A DNA stretch of 64,000 nt from Myxococcales bacterium (lineage in GTDB: Bacteria; Myxococcota_A; Polyangia; Polyangiales; Polyangiaceae), in the NCBI GenBank assembly GCA_016794345.1, contig JAEUKE010000115.1, positions 1 to 64,000 on the forward strand, in the 5' to 3' direction. This document shows positions 1 through 11,204 of this stretch, piece after piece. The notes beneath the pieces are model-generated. The model had not been told where the DNA came from. It searched no databases and worked only from the letters and a program-made list of their open reading frames with translations. Every line of letters begins with the position of its first letter. Positions within the stretch are counted from its first letter, which is position 1. Both the position numbers and the translations under genes were made by a program.

Positions 1-1
1 C

Positions 2-2263
<2,262 letters not shown>

Positions 2264-2277
2264 GGGGAAGACCGCGG

Positions 2278-3804
2278 TCAGCTCGGCGAGACGATCTCGC
2301 CCTCGGCGAGCGCGAAGGCGGGCCCAAACCCGTCCTCTTCGAAGGATGGGCGCACCGCGTCGAGCGTGGCGCTGGCGTGAAACCCCGCGGAGAACAAGGT
2401 CTCGCCGAGCAAGGCGGTGAGCTTCGCCTGGTTCTCGGCGACGAACGCCTCCAGCGCGCGGAAGATCGCAGCGACGGCGGCGTCGGCGATCGGTCCCTCG
2501 GGGACCCGCGAGAGGACTCGGTTCTGCGGGCCCGAGCTCTTGGCGATCAGATAGACCGCGAGCGCGCCATGGTCGCGCACGATCGACTCGTCCAGCCAAC
2601 GGCCCAGGTCCGCGACGGTGCCCAGCACGACTGGGCCGGGAGCGCGGTGGGTCGAGTCACCCGAGGGCTCGTCCACGACACCGAGCTGCTCGAGGTAGCC
2701 ACGCGCCTCTTCGGCGTCGTCGCCCCACGTGGACGCCACCTCGCGGAGCTCGGTGATCGCCTCGTCGTGTCGCCCCTGTTCGGCGAGGAGCAGTGCGAGC
2801 TTGAGCCGCGCGCGCGTCATCATCGGCTGCTCGGCGAGCACCTCCCGGAAGAGCGTCTCACCCTCCGCTTGCGACGCGGCGTCGGGCATGCACGCGAGCA
2901 CGTCCGCGAGACCGAACTTGGCGTTCACGTGTGGGTAGGCACCGAGGAGCCTCCGGGAGAGCGCCGCTGCACGCGTGAGGTCGGGCAGCTGGCCGGCCAC
3001 CGGGACCGACAGGCGTACGAGGAGAGCGTTCTCGGGGTGGGCATCCATCAGGGTCTCGAGCTCGCCGAGCGCGGCGAGGACGCCCATCTCCTCGAAGCCT
3101 TCGAGGAGCGACAGCGCGCCGTCCGGCAGGAGCTTCGTCCAGCCTTCGCGAGCTTCGTCGATGGTCGCGGCCATTCCGCGAGGCGGCGGCGCCTCCGCCG
3201 CGGAGACCCGCTTCACCCAGAGGCTCGCGCGCGGATCGGCGAGCTTGCTTCTCGCAGCCTCGAACGGGAAGAGCACGCTGGCGGCGCCGAATCGCATGCC
3301 CGGTGGCGCCTCTTGCTCGACGTCGACGGTGTCGCCGCCAATCCAGCGGGCCTCCGCCTGATGGGCGAGGGCGGTCGCGAGCGCAGCGCCGAGCGCGTAG
3401 ATCACGATGGGCGCGTCGGGGATCTGGAGCTCGCCCATCGCGGCCTCGAGCTGCTCGGCCTCCTCGTCGCTCTCGGGGTCGCGCAGCGTCGCGCCCTCGA
3501 ACCAGCGCGAGACCGCGGGGACCGCGAGGTGCGTCGCGACGAACGCGTCGAGGCTGCGCGTGCCGTCGAGCTCGTCGTGTCCACGTGGCCAGCTGGGCAG
3601 GACCTTCGGGGACTCGAGCCGGAGCGGCACGCCGTACACCTCGCGAGCGGCCTCGACGAACGCTGCCCCGGCGCGCGCGAATGCGTCGTCCCCAGCTGGG
3701 AAGACCGTCTCCTCGGGCGGGAGCGCGAGGCGACGGGACAGACTCTCGACGAAGGGCGTGATCGCGGGCCAGAGCGGCGTCTTCCGGTACATGAGAACGG
3801 CCAT
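2278..3804 (-). CDS. TPR-like repeat protein of unknown function
   Basis: A soluble protein of about 508 residues with no signal peptide or membrane segment. I chose the ATG at 3804 (MAVLMYRKT); a TTG eight codons upstream is possible. The centre (roughly residues 230-370) contains repeated helical pairs such as TLFREVLAEQPMMTRARLKL followed by LLAEQGRHDEA, which read as tetratricopeptide repeats. The N- and C-terminal thirds match no family I recognise. It converges on dnaE2 with 14 bp between the stops and diverges from the next gene. TPR regions mediate protein contacts; nothing here shows the partner. Confidence 0.65.
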   Translation of the reverse strand: MAVLMYRKTPLWPAITPFVESLSRRLALPPEETVFPAGDDAFARAGAAFVEAAREVYGVPLRLESPKVLPSWPRGHDELDGTRSLDAFVATHLAVPAVSRWFEGATLRDPESDEEAEQLEAAMGELQIPDAPIVIYALGAALATALAHQAEARWIGGDTVDVEQEAPPGMRFGAASVLFPFEAARSKLADPRASLWVKRVSAAEAPPPRGMAATIDEAREGWTKLLPDGALSLLEGFEEMGVLAALGELETLMDAHPENALLVRLSVPVAGQLPDLTRAAALSRRLLGAYPHVNAKFGLADVLACMPDAASQAEGETLFREVLAEQPMMTRARLKLALLLAEQGRHDEAITELREVASTWGDDAEEARGYLEQLGVVDEPSGDSTHRAPGPVVLGTVADLGRWLDESIVRDHGALAVYLIAKSSGPQNRVLSRVPEGPIADAAVAAIFRALEAFVAENQAKLTALLGETLFSAGFHASATLDAVRPSFEEDGFGPAFALAEGEIVSPS

Positions 3805-3872
3805 GTCATTGCGCCGCCCGTAAGGCAATGTCCGCCGAGGGCGCAGCGGTCGTGGTCTGGTACGATGACCCG

Positions 3873-4721
3873 ATGCGTGATCCGTCCGAGGCGCGGGGCG
3901 AGGGCGGCCCTCGGCACGACAGAGTCGTCGTGCTCGGGTGCGGGTACACGGGCGAGGCCATCGCGAGGCGCGCGCACGCCCAGGGGCGCGCCGTCGTCGT
4001 GACCAGCCGGCGCGCGGAGCGACGGGAAGAGCTCCGCGCGCGCGGCTTCACCGTCGAGACCACCCCGACGGACGCGACCGCTGCCGCAGATCTCTGCCGC
4101 GGGGCGTTTGCGGTCGTCGCGTTTCCGCCCGACGGCGCGACAGACCGAGCCGTCGCGCCGGGGCTTGGTGTCGCGGCTGCCGTCACCTACCTCTCGACCA
4201 CCGGCGTCTATCCGCTCGACAGCGGTCTGGTCGACGATGACACTCCAGTCATGGAACACCCCCCGCAGCGAGTCGCGGCTCGGCTCGCGGCGGAGGACGC
4301 GTACCGCGCGGTCGGCGCGACCGTCCTGCGCGCGCCGGGCATCTACGGCGCCGACCGCGGCCTTCACGTCCGCGTCGTGAGCGGCGCGCACCGCGTCCCG
4401 GGTGATGGAACGCGCTTCTTGTCCCGCATCCACGTCGACGATCTGGCCGCGTTCGTGCTCGCGAGCGAGCGCGCTCGAGGGCAGACCTTCGTCGTGGGGG
4501 ACTCGGAGCCGGCTCCCCATATCGACGTCGTTCGCTGGATATGTCACGAATATGGCGTCCCGGAGCCGCCGTCGGTCCCGATCGAGAGCGTGCACGAGAC
4601 ACTGCGCGGCAACAGGCGCGTCGATGCCTCTCGCGCGGCGCGCGCGCTCGGCGTCACGCTCCGATACCCGAGCTATCGTGACGGCATGCGGCGCGAGCAG
4701 GGCGTCTCCCGTCCGGAATGA
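3873..4721 (+). CDS. NAD(P)-dependent epimerase/dehydratase-like protein (YeeZ type)
   Basis: An extended short-chain dehydrogenase-like protein. A Rossmann nucleotide-binding motif GCGYTGEAIARR lies near the N-terminus, STTGVYP follows at the position of the catalytic region, and SRIHVDDLAAFVLA is the conserved segment near the C-terminal substrate domain. The usual YxxxK catalytic pair is not evident, as in YeeZ-like proteins, so the catalytic role and substrate are unknown. I prefer the ATG at 3873 because a TACGAT hexamer ends exactly 6 nt before it; an in-frame ATG at 3828 would add 15 residues. Divergent from the TPR gene. Confidence 0.75.
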   Translation: MRDPSEARGEGGPRHDRVVVLGCGYTGEAIARRAHAQGRAVVVTSRRAERREELRARGFTVETTPTDATAAADLCRGAFAVVAFPPDGATDRAVAPGLGVAAAVTYLSTTGVYPLDSGLVDDDTPVMEHPPQRVAARLAAEDAYRAVGATVLRAPGIYGADRGLHVRVVSGAHRVPGDGTRFLSRIHVDDLAAFVLASERARGQTFVVGDSEPAPHIDVVRWICHEYGVPEPPSVPIESVHETLRGNRRVDASRAARALGVTLRYPSYRDGMRREQGVSRPE

Positions 4722-4768
4722 ACCCAACACCCGTTCGGTGCTCGGCGCCAGCAGTGTAGTCTGCCGGG

Positions 4769-6202
4769 GTGGACTCGTCTTTCATCCCGTGCTCGCTGCT
4801 CCTCTCCGTGGCGCTGATCGCCTGCTCGAGCAAAGAGGCCACCCCCTCTGCGTCTGCGGAGGCGACCTCGCGCTCGACCAGCAGCAGCTCGGCGCCGGTC
4901 GCTTCGGCGAGCGCGCCGGCCGCGGTCGAAGTCCCCCCCAGACCGCTGGCCATCGTCCGAGCCGCGTTCCCCGCGCGAACGACCATCTTCCCGCTGGGGC
5001 GTGTGCTCCTCGCGTGCACCGATTGCAGGACCAGCGGAAAGGGCTTGCCCTCGAAGCCCGAGACCGTCCTCGTGGACCGAAAGGGCTCCAAGAAGGTCTC
5101 GTTGTTCCCGGAAGCCGATTGGCGTGGGCTCTACCAGAACAACCCCTTCATCTTCGACGAGCCGCGAGCCGTGTCGTTCTCCGGCAGCTACCCGGACGAC
5201 TTCCGGGCGAGATTGGATGCGCCTTACGACCGTGGCGGTTATGGCTCTGTCACCCCGCTCCGCGCCGGCCCTTCTGGGTGGGCGGCAGCCTCGGACGGAA
5301 ATGACCCGAAAGCATGGGCCTGCGCCTCCTCTGGGCTCCTCTTTCAGCTCCTCGGTCTGCGCGAGCGCTGCGACGACGCCGGCTTCGCGCCGCTCGCCTT
5401 GAAGCTCGTTCCGGCCCTCGCCCGCGCGGCGGAGCCGCCGAACCGACTCGTCATTTCTCCGGGAGGCCAGGCCGCGCTCGTCTTCGACGGTGGCTATGCC
5501 CGACTCGTGGGCGACAAGTGGGAGAAGCGGCCTGGACCGTGGGCGGAGGAGCCGGACTTCGCCGTCGCGCTGGAGGACGGTGGCTTCGTCGTCGCCTCGA
5601 AGTCGGGGGTCCACCTGGTCTCGAAGGACGACCGCGTCGCGGAGGTGGCGCTCGCCGAGAGTGGGCCGGAGGGGAAACCCGTCGCCGGAGCGACGGAGCT
5701 CTCGCTGGTCCCCCTCGGCGACGAGATCTGGGTGAGCTTCCAGCACGGCGACAAGCTCGAGCTGGCCGCGGTCGACGAGGCCTCGAAGTGGAAGCGCTAC
5801 CTCCCTGCGCTCCAGCAGCCGGACGGGGAGCCCCCGGCCGTGGATCTCCCCAACCCGGTCAAGTTGACCGATTCATGCGTCACGCCGTTCGTCATGCTCG
5901 CGTCGAACAACGACCCTCGGTACACCTTCCGAGCGACCACCGAGGCGTTTTTCGGGCACGGGGAGCTGCAAGAAGCGCTCACGTTCGTCCAGTTCACCAA
6001 GGAGAAGACGACGTTCTTCGGTGTCCAGACAAAGACGCGCGAGCAGGCCGAGAAGGCGGCCGAGATCGCCAAGGGCATCAAGCTGAGCCCGCAGCTCACG
6101 TGTTTCGACGCGGTCGGGCACATCCCCGACCTCACGCGGCCTCCGTCGGGCGTGCGGGTGTACTTCGCCAACCTCGCTCACAAGCGGCTGTTGTGGCCTT
6201 GA
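4769..6202 (+). CDS. Hypothetical lipoprotein
   Basis: The GTG-initiated protein begins with a signal peptide ending in a lipobox (ALIAC, Cys19) followed by a Ser/Ala-rich stalk of about 40 residues, so it should be a lipid-anchored envelope protein. The remaining ~400 residues have short beta-rich stretches with repeated 'F/LxDGGYARLV'-type segments that could form a propeller; I recognise no family. A TAGTCT hexamer lies 6 nt before the GTG. The last codons overlap the start of the following multiheme cytochrome, so the two are probably co-translated. A role in electron transfer is only a guess from that neighbour. Confidence 0.7.
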   Translation: MDSSFIPCSLLLSVALIACSSKEATPSASAEATSRSTSSSSAPVASASAPAAVEVPPRPLAIVRAAFPARTTIFPLGRVLLACTDCRTSGKGLPSKPETVLVDRKGSKKVSLFPEADWRGLYQNNPFIFDEPRAVSFSGSYPDDFRARLDAPYDRGGYGSVTPLRAGPSGWAAASDGNDPKAWACASSGLLFQLLGLRERCDDAGFAPLALKLVPALARAAEPPNRLVISPGGQAALVFDGGYARLVGDKWEKRPGPWAEEPDFAVALEDGGFVVASKSGVHLVSKDDRVAEVALAESGPEGKPVAGATELSLVPLGDEIWVSFQHGDKLELAAVDEASKWKRYLPALQQPDGEPPAVDLPNPVKLTDSCVTPFVMLASNNDPRYTFRATTEAFFGHGELQEALTFVQFTKEKTTFFGVQTKTREQAEKAAEIAKGIKLSPQLTCFDAVGHIPDLTRPPSGVRVYFANLAHKRLLWP

Positions 6203-7257
6203 GCCGTCGCGTCGCAGCGGGCGTCATCCCGCTGCTCGGCATCGCCGCTGCCGGCCTGATGCTGACGCCGGTCGTCGCCGAGGCCCGCTCGATGCGGTCG
6301 GTCCTCCGGTGGCCGGGGCCCGGGCCACAGGTCCGCGCGACAGGGCTCTCGGCGCGGGAGACGATCGAATGGAACGCCGGCTGCGAACATTGCCACGAGT
6401 CGATCGCGGCAGAATGGCGCGGCTCCCGTCACCGCGCAGCGTATGCCAACGAGTCGTTTCAGGCTGCAGTGGCGCGAGAGCCGGAGGGCACGCGAAGCTT
6501 CTGCGTTCATTGCCACGCGCCGGAGTCGCGCGCCCGGGTCGAGGTCGACGCGGCCTCGGAGCTCGGCGTCGCCTGCGTCACGTGCCATGTCCCGCTGGGC
6601 CCCGTCCTCGCTGCCGAACGAGACCCGGCTCGCCCGGCGCCCCATGCGACGCTCGCGTCGGTGGACTTCCGGTCGGCCGAAGCGTGCCGGGGCTGCCACG
6701 AGTTCTCGTTCCCGAAGCACCGCGCGGCGGACACGCTCATGCAGCGAACCGTCTCCGAGCACGAGGAGTCGGGGCGGGACGTGAGCTGCGCGGCGTGCCA
6801 CATGCCGACCGAAGGTGGTCATCGCAGCCACGCCTTCCGGGGCGGCTACGATGAGCCGTTCGTGCGGTCGTCGGTGGTGGTCTCGGCGGAGCATGGGAGC
6901 GGGGCGGCTCGGCTGACGCTGGAGACCAAAGGCGTGACCCACGCCGTTCCGACCGGCGACCTCTTTCGGCGTCTCGCCGTCGAGGTCGTCCCGATCGCGG
7001 GGGGCGAGGTGAGGCTACCCGCGCTGACGCGGTATCTGGCGCGCCATTACGAGGTGCGGGGCGGAGAACGTCGCGAGATCGGGGATGACAGGCTCCACCT
7101 CGGCCCGCGGTACGTCTCCTTCGCCCTGCCGCCCGAGGCCGTCGGATTCGAGTGGCGGGTCCGCTATGAACGCGTGGGCTTTCACGTCGGCGAGCGGGAG
7201 GACGGCGCGGCGGTCGAGAGCGCGTTCGAGGTCGCCTCGGGTGTGGCTCGCCGGTGA
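6193..7257 (+). CDS. Periplasmic five-heme cytochrome c
   Basis: Five CxxCH heme-attachment motifs occur in order: CEHCH, CVHCH, CVTCH, CRGCH and CAACH, in the first ~210 of 354 residues. A signal peptide (about 30 residues ending VVAEA) sends it to the periplasm, where c-type hemes are attached. The spacing and the CHEFSFP and CAACHMPT segments resemble the cytochrome c554/c3-like multiheme family (for example those near nitrite or tetrathionate reductases). The C-terminal ~140 residues are heme-free and beta-rich. The GTG at 6193 overlaps the preceding lipoprotein stop; a TTG at 6199 is an alternative start. No reductase partner lies in the window. Confidence 0.85.
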   Translation: MALSRRVAAGVIPLLGIAAAGLMLTPVVAEARSMRSVLRWPGPGPQVRATGLSARETIEWNAGCEHCHESIAAEWRGSRHRAAYANESFQAAVAREPEGTRSFCVHCHAPESRARVEVDAASELGVACVTCHVPLGPVLAAERDPARPAPHATLASVDFRSAEACRGCHEFSFPKHRAADTLMQRTVSEHEESGRDVSCAACHMPTEGGHRSHAFRGGYDEPFVRSSVVVSAEHGSGAARLTLETKGVTHAVPTGDLFRRLAVEVVPIAGGEVRLPALTRYLARHYEVRGGERREIGDDRLHLGPRYVSFALPPEAVGFEWRVRYERVGFHVGEREDGAAVESAFEVASGVARR

Positions 7258-7279
7258 CTCGGCGCCCGCTTCATCGGTG

Positions 7280-9229
7280 TCAGTGTAGCGAGCGTCGATC
7301 TTCGCTCTTCGACCGTGCGCGCTGGCCGTCCCCCGATTGGGGCGGCCCCGCCACGAGCTCCAGGATCTCCTCCCGGGAGATCGTCTCCTTCTCGAGCAAG
7401 AGGCTGCCGAGCCGCTCGAGGACGTCGCGGCGGCGGACGAGGATCTCTCGCGCGCGGGAGAACGAGGCCTCGAGGAGCTCTTTGACCTCGGCGTCGACGA
7501 GCTGAGCGGTGTCGTTCCCCAAGGAGCGATCGGTCCCGAGCTCCGGAATGGCGAGGAAGCGGAGCGACTCGGAGCGACCGAGCGTCTGCGGACCGACGCG
7601 CTCGCTCATCCCGAAGCGGGTCACCATCTGACGGGCCAGCTCGGTCGCGCGCTCGAGGTCGTTCTGCGCGCCGGTCGAGACGTCTTGCCAGACGACGTCC
7701 TCCGCGGCGCGACCGCCCATGAGCACGCAGAGCTGATCGATGAGCTCGCTCTTCGTGATGAGGTATCGCTCGTCGGTCGGGAGCTGCAAGGTCGCGCCGA
7801 GCGCCCCGATGCTGCGCGGGATGATCGTGATTCGGTGGACGGGATCGGCGTGCTCGACCGAGAGGGCGACGAGCGCGTGCCCGGCCTCGTGGTAAGCGAC
7901 CCTGCGCTTCTCGTCTGCGGTCATCACCCGGCCCTCTTTCTTGAGCCCCAGCTGGATGCGGTCGACGGCCTCCTCGAAGTCGACCATCTCGACTGTCGTC
8001 GCGCGACGGCGGACCGCGGCGAGGGCGGCCTCGTTCGCGACGTTGGCGAGATCGGCGCCGGTCATGCCCGGTGTGCGCTGCGCCACGAGCCGCAGGTCCA
8101 CCTTGGCGTCGAGCTTCAGCCGGGCGACGTGCACCTTCAAGATGGCCTCGCGGCCGCGCACGTCGGGGCGATCCACGATCACCTGGCGATCGAAGCGCCC
8201 GGCGCGGAGCAGCGCCTTGTCGAGGATCTCGGGGCGATTCGTGGCGGCCATGATGATGAGCCCCGAGCCGGAGTCGAAGCCGTCGATCTCGACGAGCAGC
8301 TGGTTCAAGGTCTGCTCACGCTCCTCGTTCGAGACGAAGCCCGTGCCGCCCGCCCGCGTCTTGCCGAGCGCGTCGAGCTCGTCGATGAAGATGATGCAGG
8401 GCGCGCGCTCCTTCGCCTGCTCGAATAGGTCGCGCACGCGCGCCGCTCCGACCCCGACGAACATCTCGACGAACTCGGAGCCCGAGAGGGAGAAAAACGG
8501 CACCCCGGACTCGCCGGCCACCGCGCGTGCGAGCAGCGTCTTGCCGGTTCCGGGAGGACCGACCAGGAGCACGCCCTTCGGGATGTGGGCGCCGACGGCC
8601 GTATAATGGGCCGGGTCCTTGAGGTACCCGACGATCTCGGTCAGCTCGGCCTTCGCCTCGTCCACCCCCGCGACGTCCGTGAAGGTGACGGCGTTGTCAC
8701 GGCTCTTGTCGTAGAGCTTGGCCTTCGATCGACCGAAGCTCATCGGCTTGTTCCGCGCGGCCATGACCCCGCCGCTCATGGCGAAGATGAGGAGACCGAG
8801 CACGATGAACGGCAAGAGCCCCGCGAGGAGCGTCCACCACCAAGCCGCCCGCTCCATCTTTCCTTGAAAGACCACGCCCTGTGCGCGCATGCGATCGAGC
8901 AGCGCCGTCTCGTCGATGTTGGGGAGGCGCTCGGCGACGAGGCGCTCGGGGGTTGCTCCTTCGTCGGCCTTGAGCTCGACCGTGATCGTGTCGGCGGTGA
9001 CCTCGGCGCGCGCGACCTTGCCCGCGTCGACCGATTGCACGAGCTCGCTCATCGGGACGCTCTTCGAGCCGGGGGGCGTCGGGCTCCCGCGCGTCGCCCA
9101 GACCGAGACGGCGACCGCTCCGAGGAGGAGGAGGACGATTCGCAGCCAGCGCCAGCCGCGCGGCTGCTTCGGCGGCGTCGCGCGCGGTTGGCCCTGCTGG
9201 CTCGGCTCGTTGTTTTCCGAAGACCTCAC
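7280..9229 (-). CDS. ftsH: ATP-dependent zinc metalloprotease FtsH
   Basis: A membrane AAA+ protease of 649 residues that unfolds and degrades membrane and cytosolic proteins. Visible parts are two membrane segments (about residues 28-45 and 132-152) flanking a periplasmic domain, Walker A GPPGTGKT (about 224-231), Walker B IIFIDE (about 279-284), the SRH region, the zinc site HEAGH (about 447-451) and the third zinc ligand in [11 protein letters not shown] chose the GTG at 9229 (VRSSENNEP) because it gives normal family length; longer forms would add low-quality sequence. It is last in a minus-strand series after the PhyH and aldo/keto reductase genes, 83 bp downstream of the former. Confidence 0.95.
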   Translation of the reverse strand: MRSSENNEPSQQGQPRATPPKQPRGWRWLRIVLLLLGAVAVSVWATRGSPTPPGSKSVPMSELVQSVDAGKVARAEVTADTITVELKADEGATPERLVAERLPNIDETALLDRMRAQGVVFQGKMERAAWWWTLLAGLLPFIVLGLLIFAMSGGVMAARNKPMSFGRSKAKLYDKSRDNAVTFTDVAGVDEAKAELTEIVGYLKDPAHYTAVGAHIPKGVLLVGPPGTGKTLLARAVAGESGVPFFSLSGSEFVEMFVGVGAARVRDLFEQAKERAPCIIFIDELDALGKTRAGGTGFVSNEEREQTLNQLLVEIDGFDSGSGLIIMAATNRPEILDKALLRAGRFDRQVIVDRPDVRGREAILKVHVARLKLDAKVDLRLVAQRTPGMTGADLANVANEAALAAVRRRATTVEMVDFEEAVDRIQLGLKKEGRVMTADEKRRVAYHEAGHALVALSVEHADPVHRITIIPRSIGALGATLQLPTDERYLITKSELIDQLCVLMGGRAAEDVVWQDVSTGAQNDLERATELARQMVTRFGMSERVGPQTLGRSESLRFLAIPELGTDRSLGNDTAQLVDAEVKELLEASFSRAREILVRRRDVLERLGSLLLEKETISREEILELVAGPPQSGDGQRARSKSEDRRSLH

Positions 9230-9312
9230 GGCTTGCGAGATGCACGCAGCGCGCCACGCGGTGCATCGGCGTCCGCCGGGGGATGATGGGTCGGCCGCGC
9301 AGCCTTTGCGGA

Positions 9313-10095
9313 TCAGCGCTCGAACACGCGAACGAAGCTGCGCGGTGCACGTTTGGTTCGGAGGCAACGAGTCTCCGCGCTCATGTAGCAAATGGTCACC
9401 GCACGACGGGGGCGGCTGCTCGTGTTGGGGCCCGAGCGATGCCAGACGTGGTTGTGGATGAGCAGGACCTCACCCGCGACCGCCGGGACGTGGACCTCGC
9501 GATTCACCGCGTCGTCTCGCTCGACGAGAGCCGCGGGGACGACCCCACCGAGCGGCGTCGCGCGCCCGCCCCGGTGGGTGCCGGGCACGTAGGAGACGCA
9601 CCCTGCGTCTTTGGGCGCGTCGTCGAGCGCGGTCCAGACCTGCAGGACCGGATCTCGGTCGAGACCCCAGAATCGGCCGGCGTCTTGGTGCCAGGGTATG
9701 GCCGTGCTCCCCCCCGCGGCCTTGTTGAAGAGGACGGCGCGGTAGATGGCGACATCCCCCGGGATGACGGCCCGTGCGATGCGCTCGAAGAGCTCGTTCT
9801 CGATGAGCGCCCGAAAGCGGTCGTCCTTCTCGAGCTTCTCGAGCTTCCGGTAAGCGAGGGAAGGGCCGACGTAGCCCTCCCCGTGTGTCAGGTCCTCGTA
9901 GCGGCCGTTCGGGGCGTCGTGCTGGAAGAAGAGGCCTTCGTGGACCACGCGCCCGAGCATGAGATCGTCGGCGCGCTCACGGAGCGCGGCGAGCCACGTC
10001 TCCGCGAACACGGGGCCGATCGAGGCGACGCCCTCGGCCTGGTAGCGCGCGAGCGCCGCGCCGACGTCCCTGTCTCGTGCGCCCGGGAGGAACAT
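9313..10095 (-). CDS. Phytanoyl-CoA dioxygenase (PhyH) family oxygenase
   Basis: A 260-residue Fe(II)/2-oxoglutarate-type oxygenase. The HxD half of the iron site is in IPWHQDAGRF, and the distal His is in HNHVWHRSG, followed by the Arg (RRAVT) expected to hold 2-oxoglutarate. PhyH proteins hydroxylate varied small molecules, so the substrate cannot be told from sequence. The ATG at 10095 follows the stop of the aldo/keto reductase gene after 2 bp (TGAGCATG), so translation is probably coupled and the two enzymes may act on one compound. Confidence 0.85.
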   Translation of the reverse strand: MFLPGARDRDVGAALARYQAEGVASIGPVFAETWLAALRERADDLMLGRVVHEGLFFQHDAPNGRYEDLTHGEGYVGPSLAYRKLEKLEKDDRFRALIENELFERIARAVIPGDVAIYRAVLFNKAAGGSTAIPWHQDAGRFWGLDRDPVLQVWTALDDAPKDAGCVSYVPGTHRGGRATPLGGVVPAALVERDDAVNREVHVPAVAGEVLLIHNHVWHRSGPNTSSRPRRAVTICYMSAETRCLRTKRAPRSFVRVFER

Positions 10096-10097
10096 GC

Positions 10098-11174
10098 TCA
10101 CCGCGCGTAGCTCGTCTCGGTGCCCTGGAATCGTCGGAAGGCCTCGTCGGCGCGCTCGCGGCTCTCCTCTCCGATCGGCGTGGCGACGGCGTCGATCGCC
10201 TCGTCGAGGTGCGCGAGGGTTCCGGGGCCCACCAGGATGGAGTCGACGTCTCGCGAGGCGGCCAGCCAGGCGTAGGCGAAGCGCTGCCTGGAGAGGCCCT
10301 CTGCGCTCGCAATGGCGCCCATCTCCTCGGCGAGCGCGAGCATCCGCTCGGACCAATAGCGCCCCTGGTAGAGCTTGTTCTTGTCGAACCGTGAGCCCTT
10401 CGGGATCTCGGCGGTCGCCGCGTAGCGGCTCGTGAGCAGGCCGCCGGCGAGCGGGTTGTAGACGGTCGTGTGGAGGCCGTATTTCGACGCGAACCGGAAG
10501 TACTCGAGCTCGAGCTGCCGGATGAGGAGGTTGTAGATCTGCTGCGCGATGATGGGCCGCGGAATGTTCGCTCGGTCGCAGGCGTGGAAGATCTCGAGGA
10601 TCTGCCACGAGGCGTAGTTCGAGATGCCGAACGCTCGAATCGTCCCCGACGAGAGCAGCGTGGCGATGGCCTCGAGGGTCTCTTCGATCCGCGTCGCGTG
10701 ATCCGGCACGTGAAGGTAATAGAGATCGATGACGTCGACGCCGAGCCGCTTCCGGCTCTCGTCGGCCGCCGCGAGCACGCGGGTCTTGCTCAGCCCTTCC
10801 AGGCTCCCGCCCTGCCGTCCGAAGCCGACCTTCGTCGCGATGAGCGCCGTCTCGCGACGCCCGGCGAGCGCCCGGCCCAGGATCTGCTCGCTCGCCCCGT
10901 CACAGTAGGCGTTGGCCGTGTCGAACAAGGACAGGCCGCGCTCCAGCGCACGGTGGATGATCCGCTCGGCCTCGGGGGCCGGGGTTCGCTTTCCGAAGTT
11001 CATCGTCCCGAGGGCGAGCTGCGGACGCTCTCCGGGGGTGCGGCGGCGGGCCCAGGGGGTGAGTTCGAGCACGCCCGATCGGTAGCGAGCCCACGGCAGC
11101 GCGGCCAGCAGGATCGTCGGAGGGCCCTCGGTGACGTACGCTCCGAGGGTGTCGTTGGTCTCACGGGACGACAT
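10098..11174 (-). CDS. Aldo/keto reductase
   Basis: A 358-residue NADPH-dependent oxidoreductase with a TIM-barrel fold. The catalytic tetrad is visible: Asp and Tyr in LFDTANAYCDGASE, Lys in IATKVGFG and His in DLYYLHVPDH. QLALGTMNFG marks the first strand. The N-terminus is about 50 residues longer than usual (MSSRETNDTLG onward), and a downstream start is possible. The gene diverges from the GH1 lipoprotein with 30 bp between starts and is closely followed by the PhyH gene. Substrate unknown. Confidence 0.88.
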   Translation of the reverse strand: MSSRETNDTLGAYVTEGPPTILLAALPWARYRSGVLELTPWARRRTPGERPQLALGTMNFGKRTPAPEAERIIHRALERGLSLFDTANAYCDGASEQILGRALAGRRETALIATKVGFGRQGGSLEGLSKTRVLAAADESRKRLGVDVIDLYYLHVPDHATRIEETLEAIATLLSSGTIRAFGISNYASWQILEIFHACDRANIPRPIIAQQIYNLLIRQLELEYFRFASKYGLHTTVYNPLAGGLLTSRYAATAEIPKGSRFDKNKLYQGRYWSERMLALAEEMGAIASAEGLSRQRFAYAWLAASRDVDSILVGPGTLAHLDEAIDAVATPIGEESRERADEAFRRFQGTETSYAR

Positions 11175-11204
11175 CGAGCGACGCGGGCGTGATACGAGAG
11201 AAGG

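Noticed and set aside
5314..6192. Long N-terminal extension of the multiheme cytochrome frame
   Set aside because: It is a different frame of the lipoprotein gene, Arg/Gly-rich without domains; the cytochrome signal peptide starts at 6193.
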